The notes under the pieces are model-generated. The model did no database searches and was not told the origin of the DNA. It was given only the letters and a program-made list of their open reading frames with translations. Positions 18,456 through 25,170 of a stretch of DNA of 35,410 nt are shown here, one piece after another. Both the position numbers and the translations under genes were made by a program. Origin of the DNA: an uncultured Prevotellaceae bacterium. Its GTDB lineage: Bacteria > Bacteroidota > Bacteroidia > Bacteroidales > Bacteroidaceae. Every line of letters starts with the position of its first letter. The first letter of the stretch is position 1. The stretch is taken from the NCBI GenBank assembly GCA_946407325.1, contig CAMJNN010000006.1, forward strand, positions 1 to 35,410, written 5' to 3'.

Positions 18456-19961
18456 GTGGATGTAAAAGTAAAAAATAACGGTAGGTTCTCGACCATCGTC
18501 GAAGGTCCTTGCACCATCAAACTGACGGAGGTGATGCCCCGCATTCCTGAGGTGCGGATGGCAGAGCCTACCTCTTTGGAAATCAGGAAAGGTGAACAGC
18601 TGGCGATAGTAGGGGAGAATGGTGCCGGTAAGAGTATGCTGGTGGACCTGATCATGGGTAAATATCCCCTGCAACAAGGTTCGTTGGAGTATGACTTCTC
18701 GCCCTCGCCTTGGAAGGAGGCCTATAAGAATATCAAGCACATTAGTTTCCGTGACACGTTTGGCAGCTCCGACACCAATTATTATTACCAGCAACGCTGG
18801 AACTCCACCGATTTGGAGGAAGTGCCGTTGGTGAAGGACTTGCTGGGCAACTACGAGGAGCACGATTTGCAACGCCAGCTGTTTGAGCTGTTTCATGTGG
18901 ATGAGATGCTGGACAAGCCCATTATCCTGCTGAGCAGTGGCGAGATGCGCAAGTTCCAGTTGACCAAGATGTTGCTCACCCAACCACGTATCCTGATCTT
19001 GGACAATCCCTACATCGGATTGGATGCTGCTACACGCGACTTGCTGACCGACTTACTGGAACATTTGGCGGAGCAGGGCATCCAACTGATACTGGTAATG
19101 AGCATGATGGACAGTGTGCCCGACTTTATCACCCATGTGGTGACGGTGAAGGATATGAAGGTAGCTGGTAAGATGACGTTGGCGGAATACAACCAATGGT
19201 TTAAGCAGGAACTTGATAATCGTGTTGATGATAGTATCCAATATGCAAGCACGATGGTCCTCGCTGTTCCGAGAAATCTCCATTCTCCATTTAAAGAAGA
19301 GATAGTTCGCCTAAACAAAGTCAGCATCCGCTATGGCACGCGAACCATTCTTAAAGACCTCGATTGGGTAGTACGAAAAGGAGAGAAGTGGGCACTGAGT
19401 GGTGAGAATGGTTGTGGCAAATCAACCCTGCTGAGCATCATCTGTGCCGACAACCCCCAGAGCTATGCCTGCGATGTGAGTCTGTTTGGTCAGAAGCGAG
19501 GTACGGGCGAGAGCATTTGGGACATCAAGAAGCATATAGGTTATGTAAGTCCTGAGATGCATCGTGCCTATTCGAAGAACCTGCCTGCTATTGATATTGT
19601 GGCCAGTGGCTTGCACGACTCCATCGGACTGTATGTCAAGCCCAAACCCGAACAGCGGGAGATTTGTCTGCAATGGATGGAGACCTTTGGCATAGCGCAC
19701 TTGGCCGATCGTCTGTTCTTGCGGATTAGCGATGGCGAACAGCGTTTGGTATTACTGGCCAGGGCATTTGTGAAAGACCCCGAATTGCTGATACTCGATG
19801 AACCTCTGCACGGATTGGATACGTTCAATCGTCGCAAGGTAAAGCGCATCATCGATGCTTTCTGTGCCCGTCCCGACAAGACGCTGATGATGGTCAGCCA
19901 CTTTGAGAGCGAGTTCCCTTCCTGCATAGACCATCGCCTTCGATTAAAGAAGAACATATAA
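18456..19961 (+). CDS. Tandem ABC ATPase without membrane domain (ModF/PhrA-like)
   Basis: A soluble 501-aa protein with two ABC ATPase domains. There is no ATG near the 5' end; GTG at 18456, 1 nt after the pulA stop, is preferred over TTG at 18435 inside pulA. The first domain has Walker A GENGAGKS (about 53-60), signature LLSSGE and Walker B ILILD followed by Asn where the catalytic Glu should be; its switch-loop His is also replaced (VMSMMD). The second domain has GENGCGKST, signature RISDGEQ, Walker B LLILDEP with Glu, and SHFE with the His intact. The layout resembles E. coli ModF, whose role is unclear. With no permease gene nearby, transport is doubtful. Confidence 0.85.
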   Translation: MDVKVKNNGRFSTIVEGPCTIKLTEVMPRIPEVRMAEPTSLEIRKGEQLAIVGENGAGKSMLVDLIMGKYPLQQGSLEYDFSPSPWKEAYKNIKHISFRDTFGSSDTNYYYQQRWNSTDLEEVPLVKDLLGNYEEHDLQRQLFELFHVDEMLDKPIILLSSGEMRKFQLTKMLLTQPRILILDNPYIGLDAATRDLLTDLLEHLAEQGIQLILVMSMMDSVPDFITHVVTVKDMKVAGKMTLAEYNQWFKQELDNRVDDSIQYASTMVLAVPRNLHSPFKEEIVRLNKVSIRYGTRTILKDLDWVVRKGEKWALSGENGCGKSTLLSIICADNPQSYACDVSLFGQKRGTGESIWDIKKHIGYVSPEMHRAYSKNLPAIDIVASGLHDSIGLYVKPKPEQREICLQWMETFGIAHLADRLFLRISDGEQRLVLLARAFVKDPELLILDEPLHGLDTFNRRKVKRIIDAFCARPDKTLMMVSHFESEFPSCIDHRLRLKKNI

Positions 19962-19964
19962 TTC

Positions 19965-19992
19965 TCAATTGTCAATTTTCAATTCTCAATTT
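19965..19992 (+). repeat. Four tandem copies of a 7-nt unit, TCAATTN
   Basis: TCAATTG, TCAATTT, TCAATTC and TCAATTT follow one another without a gap between the ABC gene stop and the PAP2 gene start. They fill most of the 36-nt intergenic space, leaving 5 nt before the ATG. This is A/T-rich simple sequence that may affect ribosome access. No hairpin is evident. Confidence 0.85.
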
Positions 19993-19997
19993 AAGAA

Positions 19998-20654
19998 ATG
20001 GATTACTTGATCAATATAGACTCCGACTTGCTCCTGTGGCTCAACGCAGCACACAATGCTTTTTTCGACACCTTTATGATGCTCTTCACAGGCAGGATTA
20101 TCTGGGTGCCCATGTACTTGGCACTGGCCTATGTGTTGTTCAAGAATATGACAACCAAACAAGCCATGATGTGCTTAGTGGCTGTAGCGCTGGTCATCGT
20201 CATTGCCGACCAGATGAGTTCATCCCTCATCCGTCATGCGGTAGGTCGCTTGCGTCCTGCTAACTTAGAGAACCCTATCAGCAATATGGTGCATATTGTA
20301 GATGGCTATCGAGGGGGCAGATACGGCTTCCCCAGTAGTCATGCCGCCAACTCCTTCGGCTTGGCGTTCTTCCTTTTGTACTTGCTCAGACGAAGTCCGA
20401 TACCCACCTTTATTATATTATGGGCCATTGTCAACTGCTATTCACGTATCTACTTAGGCGTGCATTACCCAGGCGACATCTTGTGTGGCATGTTGGTGGG
20501 CTTGCTGGCAGCTACGTTGGTGTGGTTCATCTATAAGAAGTTGACAAAGCAGACTTTCTTGCCTGAAGTGAAACAATGGTGGGTGCCGGTGGTGGTGGGC
20601 TTGCTTACCATCGTGGGCATATCGCTCTATTCTTATTATGAAATGATTTATTAA
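19998..20654 (+). CDS. PAP2-family membrane phosphatase
   Basis: A 218-aa integral membrane protein of the phosphatidic acid phosphatase type 2 superfamily, which dephosphorylates lipid phosphates such as undecaprenyl diphosphate or phosphatidate. About six hydrophobic segments are visible. The three PAP2 motifs are present: a variant of KX6RP in which the first residue is Arg (Arg79, then Arg86-Pro87), PSSH at 112-115, and SRIYLGVHYPGD at 149-160 with His156 and Asp160. Because the nucleophile His156 and its partners are kept, activity is likely. Substrate is unknown. It is followed after 11 nt by a second, exported PAP2-superfamily enzyme. Confidence 0.88.
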   Translation: MDYLINIDSDLLLWLNAAHNAFFDTFMMLFTGRIIWVPMYLALAYVLFKNMTTKQAMMCLVAVALVIVIADQMSSSLIRHAVGRLRPANLENPISNMVHIVDGYRGGRYGFPSSHAANSFGLAFFLLYLLRRSPIPTFIILWAIVNCYSRIYLGVHYPGDILCGMLVGLLAATLVWFIYKKLTKQTFLPEVKQWWVPVVVGLLTIVGISLYSYYEMIY

Positions 20655-20665
20655 AACTTTATATT

Positions 20666-21487
20666 ATGAAGAAACTTCTCTTTTGCGCAGCATTGATGAT
20701 AGCTGCAACGAATGTGATGGCACAGGATGCCGCATCAAAGGCACGTGCTGGAGTATATGACCGTACCACTGCTCCTCAGTATTTCTTCCTGGAAGAAAAA
20801 GATGTACCCAGCAGTGTTTATCTGTTGCCCCCTCCTCCCGAACCAGGCAGTGCCAAGTTTGCTGTTGATGAAGGTCGTTTCAACTGGGGACGCTACCAGC
20901 GTTTACGCCCACGTGGCCAACAAGCTATTGCCGATGCAGATGTAACTCCCAAGGGCGTAGCAGTGGCTTTCAGCGAAGCCTTCGGCATAGAGCTGAGCGA
21001 AGAGAATACCCCAGAGATCTACAAGTTGATGACCAACATGAACGGTGATGCCGGCGTATTAAGCGGTGGTGAGGCAAAAGTATATTACCAGCGCATGCGT
21101 CCGTTTGTGTATTTCGGCATTGGTACCAGTGTGCCAGAAGATGAGGCTGCTTTGGTAAACAACGGTTCTTATCCTTCAGGACATACCGCCATTGGTTGGG
21201 CTACTGCCTTGGTACTGGCTGAAATCAATGTAGATCATCAGAACGAGATCCTGAAGCGAGGCTATGAGATGGGCGAGAGTCGTGTCATTGCCGGCTATCA
21301 CTATCAGAGTGATGTGGATAATGGCCGTATCGTAGCTGCTGGTGTGGTGGCACGCCTCCATGCTGATGAAGGTTTCCAGAAGCAGTTGGAAAAGGCGAAG
21401 AAAGAGTTTGCCAAACTGAAGAAAGAAGGCAAGATTGCTCCATCTACCTTCTCTTTCACTCCCGATACGAATACCATGAAATATTAA
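20666..21487 (+). CDS. Periplasmic class A acid phosphatase (PAP2 superfamily)
   Basis: A 273-aa exported non-specific acid phosphatase. The signal peptide MKKLLFCAALMIAATNVMAQ is cleaved near residue 19. The mature enzyme has the complete PAP2 triad: K138-X6-R145P146, the class A signature GSYPSGHT at 167-174, and SRVIAGYHYQSD at 205-216 with nucleophile His212 and Asp216. Family members release phosphate from diverse phosphomonoesters; related enzymes are known from oral Prevotella. The C-terminus (about 233-260) is a Lys-rich helix. It lies 11 nt after the membrane PAP2 gene and 6 nt before the NAD(P)HX repair gene. Confidence 0.93.
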   Translation: MKKLLFCAALMIAATNVMAQDAASKARAGVYDRTTAPQYFFLEEKDVPSSVYLLPPPPEPGSAKFAVDEGRFNWGRYQRLRPRGQQAIADADVTPKGVAVAFSEAFGIELSEENTPEIYKLMTNMNGDAGVLSGGEAKVYYQRMRPFVYFGIGTSVPEDEAALVNNGSYPSGHTAIGWATALVLAEINVDHQNEILKRGYEMGESRVIAGYHYQSDVDNGRIVAAGVVARLHADEGFQKQLEKAKKEFAKLKKEGKIAPSTFSFTPDTNTMKY

Positions 21488-21493
21488 TACAAT

Positions 21494-23008
21494 ATGAAGA
21501 TATTTCCTACAGCTACCATCAAGCAGTTAGATGCCTATACCATCGAGCATGAGCCGATAGCGTCTATCGACTTGATGGAACGTGCCGCACAGGCCATTGC
21601 CAACGAGTTGATAAGTCAGTGGCCCGATAAGGACGACATCCGTTTTGTCATCTTTGCAGGTCCAGGCAACAACGGTGGCGATGCGTTGGCAGTGGCTCGT
21701 CTGCTGGCCAGCAACGGCTACCAACCCGAAGTCTATCTGTTCAACACCACAGGCAAGTTGTCGCCAGATTGTGAGGCCAATCGTGACAGATTGACCAGCA
21801 TTGCTGGCGTAGATTTCCACGAAGTGATTACCCAGTTCACCCCTCCACAACTTACTGAGGACGATGTGATAATCGACGGTTTGTTTGGCAGCGGATTGAA
21901 CAAACCCCTGAGTGGCGGCTTTGCCTCGCTGGTGAAGTTCATCAATGCCGCAGGCGCTACGGTGGTCAGCATCGACATCCCCAGTGGTTTGATGGGAGAG
22001 GACAATAGCAGTCACAACATGGAGGCTGTGGTGAAGGCCGACTACACCCTGAGCTTGCAGTTTCCCAAACTGGCATTCCTCTTTGCCGAGAACGAACCCT
22101 ATGTGGGTGCCTGGAAGGTGCTCGACATTGGCTTGAGCAAAGAAGCTATCCGTCAGACACATACCCCTTACGAGATGGGCGATGTCAGTAAAATGAGGTA
22201 TCAACTCAAGATCCGCAGTCGCTTCTCCCACAAAGGCGACTTTGGCAGGGCGTTGCTTGTGGCAGGTCAACAAGGTATGGCAGGAGCCTCTGTACTCGCT
22301 GCACGTGCCTGTCTTCGCTCAGGTGTAGGTCTGCTCACCGTGCATGTGCCTTTGTGCAACAATACCATTGTGCAGACCTCTGTACCAGAGGCCATGACCT
22401 CGTTGGATGTCAATGAGTGTTGTTTCACCGATACACCCGATTTGGCACCTTATCAGGCCATAGGTATAGGTCCTGGTTTGGGAAAGGCAGATGCAACCCG
22501 ACAGGCCCTCTACCACCTGCTTTCCCATAGCTCCGTGCCTATGGTGCTGGATGCCGATGCCTTGAACCTGATAGGGGAGAGTCATAGCTACCTGCGTCGT
22601 TTACCGAAGGGCAGCATCATCACACCCCATCCGGGTGAGATGGATCGTCTGGTGGGCAAGTGTGCCGACTCCTACGAACGGTTGTCGAGAGCCATCAACC
22701 TGGCACAGACCTGTGGGGTGTATGTCGTACTGAAAGGTGCCTATACCGCCGTTATTTCGCCCGAAGGCAATTGCTGGTTCAATGTTACGGGCAATCCCGG
22801 TATGGCTACCGGAGGCTGTGGCGACGTACTTACGGGCATTATCCTGTCGCTGCTGGCACAAGGCTACGATGCCGATACCGCCGCCAAGATGGGTGTCTAT
22901 GTACATGGGTTGGCAGGCGACTTAGCCGCCCGCGAGAAAGGAGAGATAGCCCTTACTGCCAGCGATGTAGTGGACTACCTCCCTAAAGCCTGGAAGTTAC
23001 TGGAATAA
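21494..23008 (+). CDS. nnr: Bifunctional NAD(P)HX epimerase / ADP-dependent NAD(P)HX dehydratase
   Basis: This 504-aa cytoplasmic enzyme repairs hydrated NADH and NADPH. The N-terminal YjeF domain (about 1-210) epimerises the R and S hydrates and carries GPGNNGGD at 56-63 and SIDIPSG in the middle. The C-terminal domain (about 230-504), with a ribokinase-like fold, dehydrates S-NAD(P)HX using ADP; its signatures are VLDADALNL, TPHPGEMDRL and GNPGMATGGCGDVLTG. The fused order and length match bacterial Nnr. Its TAA (23006-23008) touches the stop codon of the convergent DUF5715 gene with no base between them. Confidence 0.96.
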   Translation: MKIFPTATIKQLDAYTIEHEPIASIDLMERAAQAIANELISQWPDKDDIRFVIFAGPGNNGGDALAVARLLASNGYQPEVYLFNTTGKLSPDCEANRDRLTSIAGVDFHEVITQFTPPQLTEDDVIIDGLFGSGLNKPLSGGFASLVKFINAAGATVVSIDIPSGLMGEDNSSHNMEAVVKADYTLSLQFPKLAFLFAENEPYVGAWKVLDIGLSKEAIRQTHTPYEMGDVSKMRYQLKIRSRFSHKGDFGRALLVAGQQGMAGASVLAARACLRSGVGLLTVHVPLCNNTIVQTSVPEAMTSLDVNECCFTDTPDLAPYQAIGIGPGLGKADATRQALYHLLSHSSVPMVLDADALNLIGESHSYLRRLPKGSIITPHPGEMDRLVGKCADSYERLSRAINLAQTCGVYVVLKGAYTAVISPEGNCWFNVTGNPGMATGGCGDVLTGIILSLLAQGYDADTAAKMGVYVHGLAGDLAAREKGEIALTASDVVDYLPKAWKLLE

Positions 23009-23674
23009 TTATCTGGCTGTGATATGGAAGCACCCTTGCTTGCGCTCATACTTGATGTAGCAGCGCTTGGCAAGGCGTGCATCACGCAACACCTCGCTCA
23101 GCACCATCTTCAGCGTGTCGGCACCCACCTCCTGCATGGGGCGACCATCCTTGTCTAGCACCTGCTCGAAGGTCTTCCAACTGATATCGAAGGTAGTGCC
23201 ATAGCAGTGCGTGGAGTTGGCTGTAGCATTGATATTGCTCTTCGACAAACTCTTCTGCTGCTCTTGCGAGCGTGTCACCGAAGTCACCACGATACGATAA
23301 GGGTTCAGTCCTTTGTTAGTCAGCGAGTCCAGGAAGTTGGCACCAATATCGTCTATCAGCTGTGCCGCCTGTGGCACCACGTAAGGCACCGAGTGCGTCA
23401 GCTTGTCCAGCTTATAGTGCTCGTTGCTCTCAATCAATTTCAGTTGCTTGATGTTGGCAGCATCCTCGGCTTCCTTGAAAGGCTTCACACCGATGGCCTT
23501 GGCAGCAGCCAGTTGCGTGTCGTTGTCGTCGGGAAAATCGCGTTGGTAACTGATCACGCCCCTGATGTTATGGGGGTCGTTCATTTTCATCGACATGTCT
23601 TTCTTCTTGCAGCCAGTCAGCATGCAAACGGCTGACATCAACAGGATAATTGGGGTAATTTTAGGTAGTTTCAT
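23009..23674 (-). CDS. DUF5715 family lipoprotein, M15 peptidase-like
   Basis: A 221-aa lipoprotein (MKLPKITPIILLMSAVCMLTGC, lipid Cys22) assigned to DUF5715, a Bacteroidetes family of unknown role. Its C-terminal half resembles zinc D-Ala-D-Ala carboxypeptidases of the M15 type: TSVTRS at 131-136, the metal motif SxHxxGxTxD at 154-163 (Ser154, His156, Gly159, Asp163), and FHITAR at the end (His217) in place of the M15_3 FHVDVR-like ending. No Glu stands three residues before His217 as in the VanY-type ExxH, so either a different base is used or activity is lost. A role in trimming peptidoglycan peptides in the periplasm is inference. Confidence 0.75.
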   Translation of the reverse strand: MKLPKITPIILLMSAVCMLTGCKKKDMSMKMNDPHNIRGVISYQRDFPDDNDTQLAAAKAIGVKPFKEAEDAANIKQLKLIESNEHYKLDKLTHSVPYVVPQAAQLIDDIGANFLDSLTNKGLNPYRIVVTSVTRSQEQQKSLSKSNINATANSTHCYGTTFDISWKTFEQVLDKDGRPMQEVGADTLKMVLSEVLRDARLAKRCYIKYERKQGCFHITAR

Positions 23675-23684
23675 AAATAAGTTA

Positions 23685-23692
23685 TAATTTTG
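23685..23692 (+). promoter_or_regulatory. -7 element of the truA promoter
   Basis: TAATTTTG at 23685-23692 matches TAnnTTTG and lies 28 nt before the truA ATG. No TTTG is seen at the expected -33 position, so the call rests on the -7 element and its place in the 46-nt divergent gap. Confidence 0.5.
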
Positions 23693-23720
23693 TCACGAAG
23701 ATAGTACTTATTTTTCAAAT

Positions 23721-24455
23721 ATGCAACGATATTTCATCTATTTGGCCTACGATGGCACCAATTATCACGGTTGGCAGATACAGCCCAACGGCGACAGTGT
23801 GCAGCAACAGCTCATGAATGCGTTGCAAACCCTCTTGCGTCGTGAGGTTGTGGAGGTTACCGGTGCGGGGCGTACCGACACAGGCGTGCATGCCAAGCTC
23901 ATGGTGGCCCATTTCGACTACGACGAAGCCATCGACTGCAGCCAGCTTGCTGACAAGCTCAACCGCCTCTTGCCGTCCGACATCAGTGTGTTCAAGGTAG
24001 TGCCAGTTGATGCCAATCTGCATGCCCGTTTCAGTGCCAAGTCACGCCGCTACGAATACTACGTCACCACCGCCAAGAGCCCTTTCCTGCGCCAGTACCG
24101 CTACAGGTTGCACAAGGCCCCCGATTTCGACCTGATGAATCAGACGGCAACGTTGCTGTTGCAGGTAGATGACTTCACCAGCTTCAGGAAGCTGCACACC
24201 GATGTCAAGAGCAATATCTGTCATGTCACCCGTGCCGAGTGGAGCCAGGTAGATGAGGTGACTTGGGTGTTCACTATCCAGGCTGACCGCTTCCTGCGCA
24301 ACATGGTGCGAGCCATTGTCGGTACCCTCTTGGAGGTAGGCTATGGCAAGCTCTCTTTGGCAGAGTTCCAACAAGTCATCCAGCAGAAAGACCGCTGCTC
24401 AGCCGGCATGTCTGTCCCTGCTCAGGGCCTCTTCCTGGCAGATATTCAGTATTAA
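23721..24455 (+). CDS. truA: tRNA pseudouridine synthase A
   Basis: TruA converts uridines 38-40 of many tRNAs to pseudouridine. The 244-aa protein starts with the family-typical [20 protein letters not shown], has the catalytic Asp53 in GRTDTGVHA (50-58), a second conserved block [17 protein letters not shown], and ends with [12 protein letters not shown]. Length is typical. The ATG lies at the end of a short A/T-rich divergent promoter region shared with the DUF5715 gene. It is followed by the longest non-coding stretch of the window. Confidence 0.97.
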   Translation: MQRYFIYLAYDGTNYHGWQIQPNGDSVQQQLMNALQTLLRREVVEVTGAGRTDTGVHAKLMVAHFDYDEAIDCSQLADKLNRLLPSDISVFKVVPVDANLHARFSAKSRRYEYYVTTAKSPFLRQYRYRLHKAPDFDLMNQTATLLLQVDDFTSFRKLHTDVKSNICHVTRAEWSQVDEVTWVFTIQADRFLRNMVRAIVGTLLEVGYGKLSLAEFQQVIQQKDRCSAGMSVPAQGLFLADIQY

Positions 24456-24483
24456 TTGTCACAAGGATATACCACTGTTTATT

Positions 24484-24703
24484 TTAATGAATCGTTCTAA
24501 CGCCTCCTATCCCCCGTTGGAAAACTCGCTATGGGTGTTGGTAAAGCTTGCTATGAGGTGACGCAAAGTTTCCTACCACTGGCCGCAGTATCTGCTAAGG
24601 GTCGTCGCAGTATCTGCCGTACCCCTATAGGAGATACTGCAATCAGTCATGGGAGATATTGCAATGGGTGATAGCAAGGCCTCCGTCGAGTGATAGAAGG
24701 CAT
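24484..24703. repeat. Degenerate tandem array with 22-nt period, motif inverted midway
   Basis: The 332-nt gap between truA and the next gene holds no convincing gene. From 24484 it can be cut into about ten consecutive 22-nt units (starts 24484, 24506, 24528 and so on to 24682). Neighbouring units share roughly 11 to 15 of 22 bases by eye, except at the junction near 24616. GCTATG recurs at 24528 and 24550; GCAGTATCTGC at 24585 and 24607. The core then appears inverted as AGATACTGC at 24632 and AGATATTGC at 24654, again 22 nt apart; GTGATAG follows at 24668 and 24690. The inverted cores are nested and could fold into a long imperfect hairpin. No identical repeats or spacers as in CRISPR. Confidence 0.7.
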
Positions 24704-24728
24704 TGCCATAAAAAAGGCAGAAAGAAGG

Positions 24729-24770
24729 CATTACCAACAATTAGGAATGGAATAGGTAAGGTTGGTAATG
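24729..24770. repeat. Perfect 10-bp inverted repeat with 22-nt loop
   Basis: CATTACCAAC (24729-24738) pairs with GTTGGTAATG (24761-24770). The loop is 22 nt, the same length as the repeat unit of the array to its left. It is followed by a second palindrome, TAGATTA (24776-24782) and TAATCTA (24784-24790), which contains the stop codon of the leftward 102-aa gene. Neither is followed by a clean U-run, so terminator function is uncertain. Confidence 0.65.
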
Positions 24771-24787
24771 TAGATTAGATTATTAAT

Positions 24788-25096
24788 CTAGTTATAAAAC
24801 TCGATGTTTAACTCCTCGCTGACCTCAAAGTCGTCATGAAAACCATCGTCATATTTGTAGATAATGCGCAGTCCTCTATAGACGGAGGGAACCTTTAGCG
24901 TATCTAACAGATGCCAACGGGGAGGACCATAGTCGTAGGAGGCCCTGTCGAGGATGAGGACATTGGAGACATAATCGAAGGAATAGTAACCACCGCCGAT
25001 GCACTGGTCACCCGGCTTCAGCAAGTGCTTATGCAGGTTGACCATGCCGAGACGGAGATAGCCGTCCATGGTGATGATAAACTTGGGCTGTGTCAT
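24788..25096 (-). CDS. Conserved-looking hypothetical protein, 102 aa
   Basis: I do not recognise a named family. The 102-aa product has no signal peptide or membrane segment and is rich in aromatic and acidic residues. It alternates short hydrophobic stretches with turns (PKFIITMDGYLRLGMV, GGGYYSFDYVSNVLILD, GLRIIYKYDDGFHDDFEVSE), which suggests a small all-beta cytoplasmic protein. Support for it being real: an ATG start, a well-matched Bacteroidetes promoter at 25118-25150, and no better frame on either strand. It is transcribed away from the chorismatase-like gene and towards the 22-nt repeat array. Confidence 0.7.
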   Translation of the reverse strand: MTQPKFIITMDGYLRLGMVNLHKHLLKPGDQCIGGGYYSFDYVSNVLILDRASYDYGPPRWHLLDTLKVPSVYRGLRIIYKYDDGFHDDFEVSEELNIEFYN

Positions 25097-25117
25097 AATA
25101 GTCTTTATTTAGCGAAA

Positions 25118-25150
25118 CAAAGATAGTACTTTTTGTCATAAGTTGACAAA
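25118..25150 (-). promoter_or_regulatory. Promoter of the 102-aa hypothetical gene
   Basis: On the - strand TTTG lies at 25150-25147 and TATCTTTG at 25125-25118, 21 nt apart. The -7 element is a perfect match to TAnnTTTG and is 21 nt before the ATG at 25096. Confidence 0.65.
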
Positions 25151-25157
25151 AAATGAT

Positions 25158-25165
25158 TATCTTTG
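25158..25165 (+). promoter_or_regulatory. -7 element of the chorismatase-like gene, 5 nt before its ATG
   Basis: TATCTTTG at 25158-25165 is a perfect TAnnTTTG element. TTTG at 25132-25135 could be the -33 element but the spacing is 22 nt, a little long. The ATG of the gene is at 25171, so transcription would begin at or very near the start codon. Confidence 0.6.
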
Positions 25166-25170
25166 CAGCC

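Noticed and set aside
24343..24561. 72-aa frame running from truA into the repeat region
   Set aside because: It starts inside truA in another frame, ends inside the 22-nt array, and shows no domain or start signal.
24484..24703. CRISPR array
   Set aside because: The 22-nt units are all different and contiguous. There are no identical repeats separated by unique spacers and no cas genes in the window.
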